This document shows positions 5,290 through 5,331 of a stretch of 5,331 nt of DNA, piece by piece. The notes under the pieces are model-generated. The model saw only the letters and a program-made list of their open reading frames with translations. It was not told where the DNA came from and ran no database searches. The position numbers and the translations under genes were made by a program. This DNA is from Campylobacterota bacterium (lineage in GTDB: Bacteria > Campylobacterota > Campylobacteria > Campylobacterales > Sulfurovaceae): the NCBI GenBank assembly GCA_013153675.1, contig JAADEA010000169.1, positions 1-5,331 on the forward strand, written 5' to 3'. The number at the start of each line of letters is the position of its first letter. Positions within the stretch are counted from its first letter, which is position 1.

Positions 5290-5331
5290 ATTTCTTATTT
5301 CCTTAAAAAGTCTCAAATATATGAAAAAATG
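5270..5331. other. Right-edge flank upstream of the operon
   Basis: These 62 bases hold the candidate mlaE promoter and little else. A minus-strand frame is open from the window edge to a TAA at 5286-5284 (tail reading LRLFKEIRND) and could be the end of an upstream gene, but 15 codons are too few to decide. A plus-strand ATG at 5321 (ATG AAA AAA) could start a divergent gene, but it has no clear SD. Neither is called. Confidence 0.4.

Noticed and set aside
5284..5301. Tiny leader frame MIKV with an AAGGA site upstream of mlaE
   Set aside because: Four codons in AT-rich DNA are expected by chance, and the frame overlaps the better-supported TATAAT promoter box.
5284..5331. Possible C-terminal end of an upstream minus-strand gene (LRLFKEIRND, stop at 5286-5284)
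   Set aside because: Only 15 codons are visible, other frames are also briefly open, and nothing recognisable is encoded.
5321..5331. Plus-strand ATG AAA AAA as start of a divergent gene
   Set aside because: No clear SD precedes it and only three codons are in the window.
1..5331. CRISPR array, tRNA or rRNA genes, insertion sequences
   Set aside because: No regularly spaced direct repeats, no tRNA-like cloverleaf, no transposase or terminal inverted repeats were seen; genes are ordinary chromosomal housekeeping and envelope functions.

Overview
The window is very AT-rich DNA with tightly packed genes, T-rich promoters without clear -35 boxes, and bacterial Shine-Dalgarno (SD) sites. Gene content and protein style suggest a low-GC member of the Campylobacterota (Epsilonproteobacteria). 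A permease-ATPase-MCE-lipoprotein cluster in this order matches my recollection of the Campylobacter jejuni iamB/iamA locus. I cannot fix the genus from sequence alone.

Layout. Positions 1-157 hold no gene I can support, only a perfect 8-bp hairpin (75-93). A cytoplasmic cyclophilin-type prolyl isomerase (158-676, minus) and pyrF, orotidine 5'-phosphate decarboxylase (737-1426, plus), diverge from a 60-bp spacer. That spacer carries an inverted repeat which reads as an extended -10 promoter on both strands. From 5269 down to 1427 the minus strand carries one compact six-gene cluster: a STAS-MlaE permease, the MlaF ATPase, an MlaD-type MCE protein with a long helical tail, a PqiC-like auxiliary lipoprotein, a FUN14-family membrane protein, and a 35-residue single-span membrane microprotein. 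Neighbouring genes overlap, abut or are 8 nt apart, so co-transcription and translational coupling are likely. The stop codons of the microprotein gene and pyrF abut tail to tail.

How the genes work together. MlaE and MlaF should form an inner-membrane ABC transporter. The membrane-anchored MCE protein would extend a lipid-conducting ring and helical tail into the periplasm, and the lipoprotein would contact it from the outer membrane. Together they should move phospholipid or other hydrophobic molecules across the envelope. No MlaA or MlaC is encoded here, and the MlaB-like STAS domain is fused to the permease. The FUN14 protein and the microprotein are the least understood members, and their coupling to a lipid transporter is the most interesting signal in the window.

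Regulation. A perfect TATAAT box lies six bases before the mlaE start codon, predicting a leaderless operon mRNA. A candidate intrinsic terminator for the operon lies inside the 3' end of pyrF, so the two transcripts would overlap in antisense.
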